NCBI GenBank assembly: GCA_036399175.1
Contig: DASWNP010000064.1
Location: 107,261-171,260, forward strand
Direction: 5' to 3'
DNA from: DASWNP01 sp036399175
GTDB taxonomy: Bacteria > Acidobacteriota > Blastocatellia > Pyrinomonadales > Pyrinomonadaceae
DNA length: 64,000 nucleotides
Under the pieces are notes generated by a model. The model had not been told where the DNA came from. It saw only the letters and a program-made list of their open reading frames with translations, and ran no database searches. The first letter of the stretch is position 1. Each line of letters begins with the position of its first letter. The position numbers were made by a program, and so were the translations under genes. Positions 37,575 to 46,981 of this stretch are shown here, in pieces.

Positions 37575-38207
37575 TTATCTCCAACGGCGAAGCTCGCGCA
37601 GGAGCAGGTCGGCGTGGCGGCGCGGGTCGGGGATGTCGTCGAGGACGGTCTTAGCGGTCTGCTCGCTGGCGTCCTGGATGACGATGTCGCCGAAGCCGAG
37701 GAGTCGTTGCAGGAGGGAGATGGAGACGGTCACGTCCTGTATGTTGCGAAGCGGGATGTTTCTCGTCGTGCGCGAGATGAAGCCTCGGTCAATCTCGATT
37801 TTGGAGTCGGTGAGCGTGTAGCGGACGAGGTTACGCTTGAGGTGTTGATAGGCGGGGATGAGCAGCAGCGAGAGACCGAGCGGGACGAGGATAAAGGGCG
37901 AAGTGACCCATCCCGTGAAGCCGAGAAGCGCCATCAGGAGGACGGCCGTGAGCGCGGCCAGAGCGTAGCCGATGCCGATGAAGAGAAGCGTGGGGCGCGC
38001 GGTGAAGATGATGCGCTCGGCGTCGTTTATCTCGCCGCGCGGCGGTTGGAGCGGCAGTTGCGTAGGTGCAGCGACGAGGGGTTGCGGCTGAGGCATCTTC
38101 GGGCGCGTGGCGGCGAGGCGCGTCAGTTCCGTATCGACGGGCGCGCCGCAACCGGCGCAGAAGCGCGCTTCGGATGGGAGCGGCGTGCCGCAGTTCATGC
38201 AGTGCAT
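37575..38207 (-). CDS. Zinc-ribbon plus bacterial PH-domain membrane protein
   Basis: 210 residues. Residues 1-22 form a zinc ribbon (C3, C6, C17, C20; MNCGTPLP .. FCAGCG). A Pro/Gln-rich spacer leads to two membrane helices (about 70-115) and a bPH_2 domain (YTLTDSKIEIDRGFISRTTRNIPLRNIQDVTV, quoted in part). YdbS/YdbT-like bPH proteins of Bacillus are related in layout. The function is unknown. It ends at a heptamer array and lies 13 bp after the REC protein gene, so the two are probably co-transcribed. Confidence 0.85.
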   Translation of the reverse strand: MHCMNCGTPLPSEARFCAGCGAPVDTELTRLAATRPKMPQPQPLVAAPTQLPLQPPRGEINDAERIIFTARPTLLFIGIGYALAALTAVLLMALLGFTGWVTSPFILVPLGLSLLLIPAYQHLKRNLVRYTLTDSKIEIDRGFISRTTRNIPLRNIQDVTVSISLLQRLLGFGDIVIQDASEQTAKTVLDDIPDPRRHADLLLRELRRWR

Positions 38208-38220
38208 CTTGGCTTCGACC

Positions 38221-40029
38221 TCACTCGACGTTTCCCGCCCTGCGCACCGTGTCGAGGAATTCTACGGGGTCGTAAGGCAGACTGATGACGGCGCGCGCAC
38301 CTGCTTCGAGCACATCGCGTTTGAGACGCTCGTGCTTCGCGTCCAGAAGCAGGACGACGGGCAGAGGCAACCGCCCGCCCGATTGTTTCCTGAGACGCCG
38401 CAAAGCTTCGAGGCCGTCGATGCCGTGCAGTTCGTAGTCGAGCACGAGCAGGTCAGGCCGCTCGATGCGCAGCAGGTTGAGAGCCTGCGGGCCGTCGAAG
38501 GCGGCGCGCACGTCGTAGCCTGCCGAGCGGATAAGCAGATTGACCTGAGCCATGCGCGCCGGGTCGGAGACGGTCAAAAGCAGTCGGCGCGGCATGGGTG
38601 CGCCCTGAGCGCGACGCGCAAGCTCGCGCGCGCCCGCCTCAGCCGCCGCACGCGCCGCCGCGTCGGCGGCGTCGGTGAGTTGCCCGCCCGCAGGCACAAG
38701 CGCCCCCGCTCGCCCGCTTCCCGAGTCTGCGAGCCTCGATTCGCGTACGACGATGGGGTCGGAAAAAGCCGGGCGACTCTTTTTATCCGGCGTCTTCGGC
38801 GTCGCCGTTTGCGACGAACTCCGCGTTGCCGCCGTTTGCGCCGCGCTCGGCAAGCCTTGCAGCGCGTCGGCCACGCCGGACGCATCACTTCTGATGACCT
38901 CTGACGGCGCTTCAGTCCTGATTGCTCCTAACGACGCCTGAGCATTTTGCATACTCACGCGCGGCTCTGCTCTCGCCGCATCCTGCGAACCCTTGCTTGA
39001 CGATAACTCTTCGGAGTTAGACGAAGCAGCTTCCAAACTTGAAGACGACGCCTCCGAGCCATAGGCGACGACTCGCGTCGCGTCTCGACCTTTGCGCGCG
39101 GCGAGGGCTGCGGCCTCTGCACGCTCGACGAGCGTTTCAACGTCCGTGCCGTCGGCGGGAAATGAAGCGAGCCCGACGGCGAGGTCTGCGACGCCGCGCC
39201 TGGCTCGGAACTCGTCCCGCAGTTTCGTGAGTAAGTCGCAGGCCGTCTCCGCCGTCATGCGCGGCAGGTAGACGAGAAGCATCGTCGGGCCGTAGAAGGC
39301 GACCGAATCGGCGCGTCTCAGGTTGAGCTTGAGAAAGCCGTGCGCCTCTGTGAGTGTGCGAGCCTCTTCAGCGCCGCTCGCAGCAGTCTCCTTCGAGACG
39401 GCTTCGACGAGCGCGAGCGTCCCCGTCGCTTCGTCCCCTTGCTCGATGTCTGCGCGCACGTTGTCGAGCAGCAGCATGAAGTTGTCTATCTCGGCGCGCT
39501 GCTCGCCGACGACGGGCGCGGCGCGGCGTCCGGCTTCGGTGCGCCAGAAGAGTGCATCGAGACGCGCGCACAGCTCGCCCGTAGGAGTCGCCAGAGGAAA
39601 ATAGTCGTCCACGCCGATATGGAGCGCGGTGTTGCGCAACGAGCGTTCGTCCTGTTGATAAAGGAAGACGAGGGGCAGCGCGTAGGTCGAAGGCTCTGCG
39701 CGCAGGCGACGCGCGAGGGCGAGGCGCTCGCCGTCCATCCCGTTGTGCATCGCCAGGAGCGCCACGTCGGGCGCAAACTGCTCGATGACGCGCGCCGCGT
39801 CGCCCGCCGACGCGACGACCGCCGCGTAACCGGCTGCCGCGAGCTGGCGCTCAAGCATAACGGCGACGGAAGTACCGGCGCAGACGAGCGCGCGGCGCGG
39901 CCGGCTTCTCACAGTCTCTTTTGATTTGGGTTCGTTCAAGCTCACGTTCGACGCGTTCGAGCAAGCGCTCGGCTCCAGCCTCCGGCGCGGAAACCTTAGC
40001 GGGCTCGCTCGGCTCCCGCAATCATACAT
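38221..40029 (-). CDS. Receiver / degenerate GGDEF / receiver protein
   Basis: 602 residues. First receiver (about 45-150) has Ala (A93, LLAMHNGMDG) where the phospho-acceptor Asp should be, so it is probably a pseudo-receiver. Residues about 190-325 have the GGDEF fold pattern (VGLASFPADGTDVETLVERAEAA in part) but the GGDEF signature is replaced by YGPTM, so cyclase activity is unlikely. A disordered Ser/Ala-rich linker leads to a second receiver (about 480-600) with intact D531 (LLVLDYELHG). The first 40 residues are doubtful; a GTG at V40 is an alternative start. Confidence 0.82.
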   Translation of the reverse strand: MYDCGSRASPLRFPRRRLEPSACSNASNVSLNEPKSKETVRSRPRRALVCAGTSVAVMLERQLAAAGYAAVVASAGDAARVIEQFAPDVALLAMHNGMDGERLALARRLRAEPSTYALPLVFLYQQDERSLRNTALHIGVDDYFPLATPTGELCARLDALFWRTEAGRRAAPVVGEQRAEIDNFMLLLDNVRADIEQGDEATGTLALVEAVSKETAASGAEEARTLTEAHGFLKLNLRRADSVAFYGPTMLLVYLPRMTAETACDLLTKLRDEFRARRGVADLAVGLASFPADGTDVETLVERAEAAALAARKGRDATRVVAYGSEASSSSLEAASSNSEELSSSKGSQDAARAEPRVSMQNAQASLGAIRTEAPSEVIRSDASGVADALQGLPSAAQTAATRSSSQTATPKTPDKKSRPAFSDPIVVRESRLADSGSGRAGALVPAGGQLTDAADAAARAAAEAGARELARRAQGAPMPRRLLLTVSDPARMAQVNLLIRSAGYDVRAAFDGPQALNLLRIERPDLLVLDYELHGIDGLEALRRLRKQSGGRLPLPVVLLLDAKHERLKRDVLEAGARAVISLPYDPVEFLDTVRRAGNVE

Positions 40030-40170
40030 AAAAGAGAGCCCAAGCCGAAATAAAGAAAGGGGCGGATTGATTGAAAACCCGCCCCGCCCTCAAAAGCTTT
40101 TCAACGTCGATAACAGAAGCTTTTCAGCTTCGCCGACAGTCTCTTTTGAAAACCCTCCCGGCCTTAAGCT

Positions 40171-41031
40171 TCAACGACTGACGAGCATCAGTTGTCCGCT
40201 CGGCAGACGCACGGAATAGACCTGTCGCTCGTAGGTCGGCGCGGCAGTCGTCGTCGCCGCCGAAGTCTTGAGGCCGGCCACCTGCGCGGGCGTCACGGTC
40301 GGGGCTCTTCGCGCCGACTGCGGGTCGCGCATCAGCGCGTAACGCTCCGAGATACGGCGGACGTATTCGCGCGTCTCGCTGTAGGGGGGAACACGTCGGC
40401 CATACTTCAGGACAGCGCCCTCGCCCGCGTTGTATCCGGCCAGAGAGAGCGGCACGTCGCCGCCGAAGAGGTCTAGGAGAAAGCGCATGTAGCGCGCGCC
40501 GCCCTCGATGTTCTGGCGCGGGTTGAAGATGTCTGTGACGCCGAAGCGCCGAGCCGTCGCCGGCATGAGCTGCATCAGTCCGCGCGCGCCTTTGTACGAG
40601 ATGGCCTGCTTCTTGAAGGCCGACTCGCGGTGCATGATGGCGTAGAGCAGCACTGGGTCAACGCCGTGACGCGTGCCGGAATCGACGATGAAGCTATCGA
40701 CTGCCGCGTCGCCCGTCGTGTAGCCGTCGAGCGACTTGCTGACCGCCATGCCGAGGCCGCTCAGACGCGGCTGAGTGGCAATGGCAGCAGTGGCGGCAGT
40801 GGCGGCGCGAGGCTGCGTCTTCGGGAGGCTCGCGTTGACGCTCGGCTGGCTGGCCGTCAGGCGAACTCTTCTGGCGGGCAGAACGTCCCTCATCGAAGGG
40901 CTGGCGACGCGGACGCCATCCTTGATGTCGAAATTATCCAGGCGCGGAGCGGGACGTTCCTGCGCGAAGATTTGGGACGCGCCGACGAGCGTCAGCGCGC
41001 AAAGCAGCGTAAGCTTCCAGATATTCTTCAT
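40171..41031 (-). CDS. Lytic transglycosylase (SLT family 1)
   Basis: 286 residues. Signal peptide MKNIWKLTLLCALTLVGASQ cut near IFAQE, a low-complexity spacer, then the SLT domain: LLYAIMHRESAF with catalytic E136, GARGLMQLMPATARRFG, NIEGGARYMRFLL and LAGYNAGEGAV. It cleaves glycan strands in the periplasm. The start at 41031 was chosen for the signal peptide; the frame remains open to 41211 but without support. The 41032-41429 gap has an AT-rich patch near 41210-41262 but no gene. Confidence 0.92.
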   Translation of the reverse strand: MKNIWKLTLLCALTLVGASQIFAQERPAPRLDNFDIKDGVRVASPSMRDVLPARRVRLTASQPSVNASLPKTQPRAATAATAAIATQPRLSGLGMAVSKSLDGYTTGDAAVDSFIVDSGTRHGVDPVLLYAIMHRESAFKKQAISYKGARGLMQLMPATARRFGVTDIFNPRQNIEGGARYMRFLLDLFGGDVPLSLAGYNAGEGAVLKYGRRVPPYSETREYVRRISERYALMRDPQSARRAPTVTPAQVAGLKTSAATTTAAPTYERQVYSVRLPSGQLMLVSR

Positions 41032-41429
41032 CGGAATTTTCAAGGGAATCGGCGAAGGGTCGCGGCGGGCGCTTTCGGGCGTTTGGTTGTCGCTAAAGGC
41101 GCGGGACGCTTCGGACGCGAGGAGGGAGGGCGTTTCTTGGTACGGCTGCGAGCTTTCAAACGTGTCTTCACGACACACAGGAAAGATAGCACACCGGGTT
41201 ACTCTTGCCAATACTTTTATGTTGAACTGTTTAATTAATATCTAATCAACAGTTTACATGAAGTCTTCCTCGACCGAAGAGACTTCAGCCGGGCGCGGCC
41301 TTTCGTGGCCGGAGGGGTTGACAGCGCGTGTATGATTAAGCCCCCCTTCCTCCGCGTCCCCCCTCAGACGCTCACGAATCACCCTGAGCGCGCCTCACAG
41401 CGTGCCGTAAACCTTCTGAGGAGAAACAA

Positions 41430-41777
41430 ATGAGGAAAATCTTCAGCGCGGCGCTCGCCGTCCTGCTCGTCTGTTCGAGCGTCCCGGCGGCAGTTCCCCA
41501 GAGCAGCAGCAACTCCAATTCTGTCAACAGTAACGCTAACGCGAAAAAGCGCCCTCCCGTCTTCCGCGCCACCAAAGACCAGATTAAGCAGGCGCAAAGT
41601 CTGCTCCGGCAGCGCGGCCTCTACGTCGGCGACACGACCGGCAAGCTCGACGACGCCTCGCGCGCCGGGCTACGAAAGTATCAGGAAGCCGAAGGAATCA
41701 AAGTCACGGGCACGCTCAACCGCATCACCCTTGAGAAAATGAGCATCCCTCTGACCGATAAACAGAAAGCAATGTAG
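41430..41777 (+). CDS. Exported peptidoglycan-binding domain protein
   Basis: 115 residues. Signal peptide MRKIFSAALAVLLVCSSVPA, Ser/Asn-rich linker (SSSNSNSVNSNANA), and a PG_binding_1 domain (QIKQAQSLLRQRGLYVGDTTGKLDD .. GLRKYQEAEGIKVTGTL in part). GAGGAGA precedes the ATG. Divergent from the lytic transglycosylase, probably also a wall-associated protein. Ends before a strong bidirectional terminator. Confidence 0.88.
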   Translation: MRKIFSAALAVLLVCSSVPAAVPQSSSNSNSVNSNANAKKRPPVFRATKDQIKQAQSLLRQRGLYVGDTTGKLDDASRAGLRKYQEAEGIKVTGTLNRITLEKMSIPLTDKQKAM

Positions 41778-41845
41778 CCGAGGCCGACAAACAAGCGGGC
41801 TAACCGGGAGACAAACGGCTCACACGCGTCCGGCGCGAGCCGGGG

Positions 41846-41910
41846 CAAAACACGAAGCGCGGCCAGAAATCCTTTCATCGAAAGACTTTCTGGCCGCGCT
41901 TCGTGTTTTG
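41846..41910. terminator. Perfect 24-bp bidirectional terminator
   Basis: The arms 41846-41869 and 41887-41910 (CAAAACACGAAGCGCGGCC.. and complement) match over all 24 bases; the 17-base loop can form its own CTTTC/GAAAG stem. Runs of A on one side and T on the other allow termination on both strands. It separates the convergent peptidoglycan-binding gene and alaS. Confidence 0.88.
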
Positions 41911-41944
41911 AAAGAGTTGGTTTGGAGAAATCCTCCGGGACGCG

Positions 41945-44650
41945 TCAGGCGCTGGCGTCCTTTTGCTGCATGAGCATGCGTTCGACGATTGAGTAGCTGG
42001 CTTCGAGGGCTTCGGAGAGCTTCTGCGGCTCGGAGCCGCCGCCTTCGGCCATGTCGGGTTTGCCGCCGCCGCGTCCGCCGATGATGGAGGCCAGCTCGCG
42101 TATGAGCGTGCCTGCGGGGAGGCGTTTCTGTAGGTCGGGTGAAGTACGCACGATGAGCGAGGCTTTGCCGTCGGAGCGGCGTCCGAGCACGACGACGCCG
42201 GATTTAATCTGTTCGAGAAGCGTGTCGGAGAGCTGGCGCAAGGCCGGAGCGTCGAGGTCGCTCGCCTCGCGCGCGAGCACGAGCACGCCCGGCTCTATCT
42301 CTCTCGCCTCGTCGCCGTTTCCGGAGACTGACGCACCCGCGCCCAGAGCAATCTTCAGACGCAGCTCGTCCGTCTCGCGCCGGGCTTTCTTCAACTCTTC
42401 CTGCAAGCGCCCGATGGTCGCCGGGATGTCGCCGCGCGAGGTGCGAAGCTCGGAGGCGAGCTGATCGACGAGGGCTTCGGTCTCCTGAAAACGCGTGAAG
42501 GCGTCAGCGCCGGTGACGGCGCGCAGGCGACGTGTGCCGGAAGCGATGGATTCGTCGCTCGTGATTTTGAAGAGGCCGATGTCGCCTGTGGCGCGCACGT
42601 GCGTACCGCCGCAGAGTTCTCTTGAGAAGGCATCGTCGGAGACGCCGGGCACGGTCAGGACGCGCACGCGCTCGGCGTACTTCTCTCCGAAGAGAGCCAT
42701 CGCGCCGGAGCGCATCGCCTCGTCGAGCGGGAGGATGTCGGTTCGCACCTGCTCGTTGCGCAGGATGTGATAGTTGACGAGGCGCTCAAGCTCTGCAATC
42801 TCGTCGCGCGTCAGAGGCTGATAGTGCGTGAAGTCGAAGCGCAGGTAGTTGGGCGCGACGACCGACCCGGCCTGCTTGACGTGCGTGCCGAGAACTTCGC
42901 GCAGCGCTGCGTGCAGCAGGTGTGTCGCCGTGTGATTGCGCCGCGTCGCGTCGCGCTTCTCCGTATCGACCAGCGCGGTCACTTCATCGCCGACGCTTAA
43001 ACGCCCGCGCTCGACCGTGACGCGATGGACGACGAGACCGCTCGCGGGCGAAACCGTGTCGTTGACGACCGTATGTGAGTTGCCCGCGACGAGCACGCCC
43101 GTATCGCCGACCTGCCCGCCCGCTTCGGCGTAGAAGGGCGTGCGGTCGAGTATGACCTCGCCCTCTTCGCCTTCCGTTAGCTCTTTGACTTCCTCTTCGT
43201 CGTGAATGAGCGCGACGACGCGTGCGCCCTCGGTGCGCGTCTCTTCGTAGCCTGTGAACTCGCTCTGTCCGGTGCGCTCGGCGATGCCTGCGTAGACCGG
43301 CTTCGACTTCGCTTTCGCAACCGCGCGCTCGCGGACGCTGGTCTGCTGAATCTCGCGCAATGCCTGTTCAAATTTGGCATTGAAGGTCTCTTCATCGAAC
43401 GTCCGCAGGCCGCGCTCTTCGAGACTGACGCGGATGAGGTCGCGCGGCGTGCCGAAAGTATCGTAGAGGCGCGCCAGCTCATTCCAGTCCGGGTACTCGC
43501 CCTCCTGTGTAGAGCCGTACAGGGCATCGAGCTTTTGCAGGCCGATGGTCAGGGTCGAGCCGAAGCGTTCCTCTTCGAGCCTGACCATGCGCTCGATGAA
43601 GTCGCGCGAGGCTTCGAGCTCCGGGTAAGCCGTGCTCATCAAATCGACGACGAAGTCGGTCACCTGATGAAAGAAGAGCCCTTCGAGGCCGAGCGTGTGG
43701 CGACCGTGATAGATGGCGCGGCGCATGATTTTGCGCAGGACGTAGTTGCGCCCCTCGTTGCCGGGCAGGATGTTGTCGGCGATGGAGAAGGCTGTGGCGC
43801 GCGCGTGGTCTGTGATGACGCGCATGGCGAAGCCTTCCTTCGTCTGCGAGTCGTAAGTCATTCCGGCGAGCCGCGCAGTGAAATCGACGATTGGACGTAT
43901 CATGTCCGTCTCGTAGTTGTTGGGCACGCCTTGAAGTACGGAGGTCATGCGCTCGAAGCCCGCGCCGGTATCGACCGAGGGCTTCGGCAGAGGGACGAGC
44001 GTACCGTCCGGCTGCCGGTCGTACTGCATGAAGACGAGATTCCAGATTTCGACCGTCGGGCTGCCGTCCGAGTTGACGTGCTCGGCGCGATTCTTTTCGG
44101 GGTCGTGCGGGTCTTCGCCCGTGTAGTAGTTAATCTCGCTGTTGGGGCCGCAGGGGCCTGTGTCGCCCATCTGCCAGAAGTTGTCCTTCTCGCCGAAGCG
44201 CAGCACGCGCTCGCGCGGCACTCCGGCCTCAACCCACAGCTCGATTGATTCGTCGTCGTCCTTGTAGACAGTGAACCAGAGACGCTCCATCGGCATCTTG
44301 TAGCCGTTCAGCAGAAGGTCTAAGGCGAAGCGGATGGCGTCGCGCTTGTAGTAATCGCCGAAGGAGAAGTTGCCGAGCATCTCGAAGAAGGTGTGATGCG
44401 TGTTGTCGCCCACGTCGTCGAGGTCGTTGTGCTTGCCGCCCGCGCGCAGGCACTTCTGCACCGAGACGGCGCGCTTGTAGCTGCGCTCGTCGATGCCGAG
44501 GAAGACATCCTTGAACTGATTCATCCCGGCGTTGGCGAACAGAAGCGTCGGGTCATTGGCAGGCAGAAGCGGGCTCGAAGCGACGCGCGTATGCCCGTGC
44601 CGCTCAAAGTATTTTAGAAAAGTCTCGCGTATCTCGTTTCCGGTCATCAT
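41945..44650 (-). CDS. alaS: Alanyl-tRNA synthetase
   Basis: 901 residues. Class II catalytic domain begins EIRETFLKYFERHGHTRV; motif-2 type sequence includes NAGMNQFK and CLRAGGKHNDLD. The editing domain carries the HTATHLLHAAL and CGGTHVRATGDIG zinc/catalytic motifs, and the C-terminal DHHA1-like domain has the Gly-rich IIGGRGGGKPDMAEGGG. Complete and ordinary in length. A heptamer array lies in its leader. recX is upstream on the same strand, a common neighbour of alaS. Confidence 0.98.
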   Translation of the reverse strand: MMTGNEIRETFLKYFERHGHTRVASSPLLPANDPTLLFANAGMNQFKDVFLGIDERSYKRAVSVQKCLRAGGKHNDLDDVGDNTHHTFFEMLGNFSFGDYYKRDAIRFALDLLLNGYKMPMERLWFTVYKDDDESIELWVEAGVPRERVLRFGEKDNFWQMGDTGPCGPNSEINYYTGEDPHDPEKNRAEHVNSDGSPTVEIWNLVFMQYDRQPDGTLVPLPKPSVDTGAGFERMTSVLQGVPNNYETDMIRPIVDFTARLAGMTYDSQTKEGFAMRVITDHARATAFSIADNILPGNEGRNYVLRKIMRRAIYHGRHTLGLEGLFFHQVTDFVVDLMSTAYPELEASRDFIERMVRLEEERFGSTLTIGLQKLDALYGSTQEGEYPDWNELARLYDTFGTPRDLIRVSLEERGLRTFDEETFNAKFEQALREIQQTSVRERAVAKAKSKPVYAGIAERTGQSEFTGYEETRTEGARVVALIHDEEEVKELTEGEEGEVILDRTPFYAEAGGQVGDTGVLVAGNSHTVVNDTVSPASGLVVHRVTVERGRLSVGDEVTALVDTEKRDATRRNHTATHLLHAALREVLGTHVKQAGSVVAPNYLRFDFTHYQPLTRDEIAELERLVNYHILRNEQVRTDILPLDEAMRSGAMALFGEKYAERVRVLTVPGVSDDAFSRELCGGTHVRATGDIGLFKITSDESIASGTRRLRAVTGADAFTRFQETEALVDQLASELRTSRGDIPATIGRLQEELKKARRETDELRLKIALGAGASVSGNGDEAREIEPGVLVLAREASDLDAPALRQLSDTLLEQIKSGVVVLGRRSDGKASLIVRTSPDLQKRLPAGTLIRELASIIGGRGGGKPDMAEGGGSEPQKLSEALEASYSIVERMLMQQKDASA

Positions 44651-44660
44651 AAGTAAATTC

Positions 44661-44739
44661 CAGTAAGCAGTAAGCTGTGAGCAGTAAGCGGTAAACGACG
44701 TGCAAATCTGCTCACCGCTTACCGCTCACTGCTCACTGT
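44661..44739. repeat. Inverted heptamer array, AGTAAGC type (second copy)
   Basis: Left arm 44661-44694 reads CAGTAAG, CAGTAAG, CTGTGAG, CAGTAAG, CGGTAAAC; right arm 44706-44739 reads CTGCTCA, CCGCTTA, CCGCTCA, CTGCTCA, CTGTC. It uses the same heptamer as the dnaK-dnaJ array, 37 kb away, showing that heptamer types recur. It lies between recX and alaS. Confidence 0.85.
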
Positions 44740-44825
44740 CTAAAGTTTAGCATGCGCGATGCGGGCGGGCGAAACGGAGGGCACGACCAGAGGTGCGCGG
44801 CGCGGGCGCAAACTGCGCCGACGCC

Positions 44826-45419
44826 TCATCCTTCTGAAGCGTCCATTTCATCATCCTCCGCTTCTGACGCCTCGCGGACTTTGCGGATGATGAGGTCGTA
44901 GGAGAAGCCGAGGCGCAGGAGGTGGTCGTAGAGGCTTTTGGTTTCGGAGCGCGTCGAGGGACGACCGCGCAGTCGTATGCGTTTTTCGATGGCGCGCTCG
45001 ATGAGCTGTTCTTCGGGAGTCTCCGTGTAGACGAGATTGAGGGCTTCGTCGGCGGTCTCGCGCGAGACCTTCTTCAACTGGAGGTCGCGCGCGAGGCGCT
45101 GGCGTCCGACCGGCTTTTGCCTGACACGGTAGGAAGCGAAACCGAAGGCGAAACGCTCGTCGTCCAGATAACCATACTCGCCGAGCTTTGCGAGCGCCGC
45201 CTCGACCGCCTCCTCGTTAGTCCACTCCTTCTCCAAGAGACGCTCGCGCAGCTCCGCCACCGAACGAGGCTTCGCCGCCAGAAGTTTTACTGCGCGCTGC
45301 AAAGTCCGCTCGCGCGCCTTCTCCGGGTCAAGCGGAGGTCGTGGCCGCGTCTCTTCTTGAGGTTGTGCCTCTTCATCCAACTGCCGCGACCTGCTCTGTG
45401 GTCTTCTTCTCTTTCTCAT
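44826..45419 (-). CDS. recX: Regulatory protein RecX
   Basis: 197 residues. After a basic, Glu/Pro-rich leader of about 35 residues come three RecX helical repeats: LQRAVKLLAAKPRSVAELRERL, then YLDDERFAFGFASYR, then RQRLARDLQLKKVS and LYDHLLRLGFSYDLI (parts). RecX binds RecA filaments and modulates recombination. recA is not in the window. The ATG at 45419 was chosen over a TTG two codons earlier. Confidence 0.9.
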   Translation of the reverse strand: MRKRRRPQSRSRQLDEEAQPQEETRPRPPLDPEKARERTLQRAVKLLAAKPRSVAELRERLLEKEWTNEEAVEAALAKLGEYGYLDDERFAFGFASYRVRQKPVGRQRLARDLQLKKVSRETADEALNLVYTETPEEQLIERAIEKRIRLRGRPSTRSETKSLYDHLLRLGFSYDLIIRKVREASEAEDDEMDASEG

Positions 45420-45470
45420 CGTCAATACTCTAGCGCGGCGCGGAAGCGCGCGGCAAACGCAGGAATTTTT

Positions 45471-45598
45471 GATAAGCTTTCAGCAATCAGCTTGTCAGCG
45501 TTCAGCCAAACAGTTGAACGAAGTGCTCTCTTGAAACTTATCGTTGTCGGCTTTTCGGTTCGGCTGATTGCTGAAAGCTGATTGCTGAAAGCTTATCA
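45471..45598. repeat. Inverted heptamer array, AATCAGC/TTTCAGC type
   Basis: Left arm 45471-45514: GATAAGC, TTTCAGC, AATCAGC, TTGTCAGC, GTTCAGC. Right arm 45556-45598: GCTGATT, GCTGAAA, GCTGATT, GCTGAAA, GCTTATC. It fills the intergenic space between the divergent recX and truB genes and its end touches the truB start codon, so any promoter or ribosome-binding site of truB must lie within it. Confidence 0.85.
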
Positions 45599-46591
45599 AT
45601 GGCTGAAGGCGTCGCAATCATCGACAAACCTGCGGGGTGGACGTCGCACGATGTGGTGGCGCGCGTTCGTCGCTTATTCGACGAGCGTCGCGTCGGGCAC
45701 ACGGGCACGCTCGACCCGTTTGCGACGGGCGTCCTCGTCGTGCTCCTGGGGCGCGCGACGAGGCTCGCGCAATTTCTGTCGGGCGCGGAGAAGGAATACG
45801 TGGCGACGATTCGCTTCGGCTACGCGACGGAGACGGGAGACCTGACGGGCGCGCGTCGAGGAGCAACGGCGACGGATGAAGGGGATGCTGTTTCGGCGTC
45901 GAAGATGGATGAGATGGATGCTATCTGTGCGTCGTTGAGTGAAGAGCGAATTGAGGCGGCGCTCTCGGGGCTGAGGGGAGAGATTGAGCAGGTGCCGCCG
46001 ATGTATTCGGCGAAAAAGGTGAAGGGACGGAAGCTTTATGAGCTGGCGCGGCGAGGCGAGGAAATCGAGCGCGCGGCGGTGAGGGTTCGTGTCGGCGCGT
46101 TCGAGTTGTTGCGACACGAGGGCGGCGAGTTTCTGCGTCGCGGCGCGGACGGGACGTGTGAGTTGCGTGCGCGCATCGTCTGTTCGGCGGGGACGTACGT
46201 TCGCGTGCTGGCCGAATCGCTCGGCGAGCGTGTGGGCGTGGGCGCGCACCTCTCGGCGTTGAGGCGGACGCGCGCGGGCGAGTTTCGCATCGAAGAGGCG
46301 CTAACGCTCGAAGAGTTGAGCGAGCAGGCGAAGGCGGGCGAGCTTTCGGCGTCGCTTCTTTCTCCGGACGCGGCGCTCTCGGCGTTGCCTTTCGTGCATC
46401 TAACGGGCGACGAGGCGCGTCGCGTCGGTCACGGCGCGGCGGTCAGCGCACACCCTTCACGCGTCGGCGAAGCGTGGACTGAAGGCCAAATGGTTCGCCT
46501 GCGCGACGAAGAGGGAAGGCTCCTGGCCGTCGCCGTTTTCGATTCGGCCACGGGTCAGCTCAAGCCGCGCGTGACGCTCGCGCCTGAGTGA
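45599..46591 (+). CDS. truB: tRNA pseudouridine-55 synthase
   Basis: 330 residues. VAIIDKPAGWTSHDVV, the catalytic GHTGTLDPFATGVL with D39, ATRLAQFL, QVPPMYSAKKVKGRKLYELAR (in part) and the C-terminal PUA-like end. Slightly longer than E. coli TruB because of an Asp/Ala-rich insert near residues 85-110. The start codon immediately follows a heptamer array arm, and no clear Shine-Dalgarno sequence is visible. Confidence 0.96.
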   Translation: MAEGVAIIDKPAGWTSHDVVARVRRLFDERRVGHTGTLDPFATGVLVVLLGRATRLAQFLSGAEKEYVATIRFGYATETGDLTGARRGATATDEGDAVSASKMDEMDAICASLSEERIEAALSGLRGEIEQVPPMYSAKKVKGRKLYELARRGEEIERAAVRVRVGAFELLRHEGGEFLRRGADGTCELRARIVCSAGTYVRVLAESLGERVGVGAHLSALRRTRAGEFRIEEALTLEELSEQAKAGELSASLLSPDAALSALPFVHLTGDEARRVGHGAAVSAHPSRVGEAWTEGQMVRLRDEEGRLLAVAVFDSATGQLKPRVTLAPE

Positions 46592-46646
46592 CAGTCGGAG
46601 CGCGCGAGCGTGCAAAATAAGCATTGACTTGCTCCCCGAAGGGCTG

Positions 46647-46655
46647 TGTTATAAT
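46647..46655 (+). promoter_or_regulatory. Extended -10 promoter and long leader of prkA
   Basis: TGTTATAAT is a perfect extended -10 element; TTGACT lies at 46624-46629 but 20 bp away. The transcript would have a leader of about 320 bases. It contains GCGGGG (46671-46676) that can pair with CCCCGC (46720-46725), enclosing GCGA/TCGC, so part of the leader is probably folded. No gene is seen in 46592-46981. Confidence 0.65.
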
Positions 46656-46981
46656 CGGCCTCAGAAAGACGCGGGGCGACGAAAGACTTTGTTCGCCGCT
46701 CGCGGACGAAACCGATTCTCCCCGCATTTGAAAAAGCATCCAGAGAGCTTGGAGAAATTTCGACGGCGCGGCGGGCTCTTCCGCGCGAGCCGACCGCACA
46801 CGCGCATCGAGATTAACCCTCCAACTAAAGACGGCGACTCCCAATGCGACGCGCCCGACGATGTCTGTGGCATCACGGGAAGGCGTAAGGAGAGGCGAAG
46901 TCGTCAGTCACTTTCGTCAAGGGCGTGAGTTTCCCCACGCCGTCCACGCGCGCCAAGCCGAGAAGAGGTTTAAGCAAGGCT

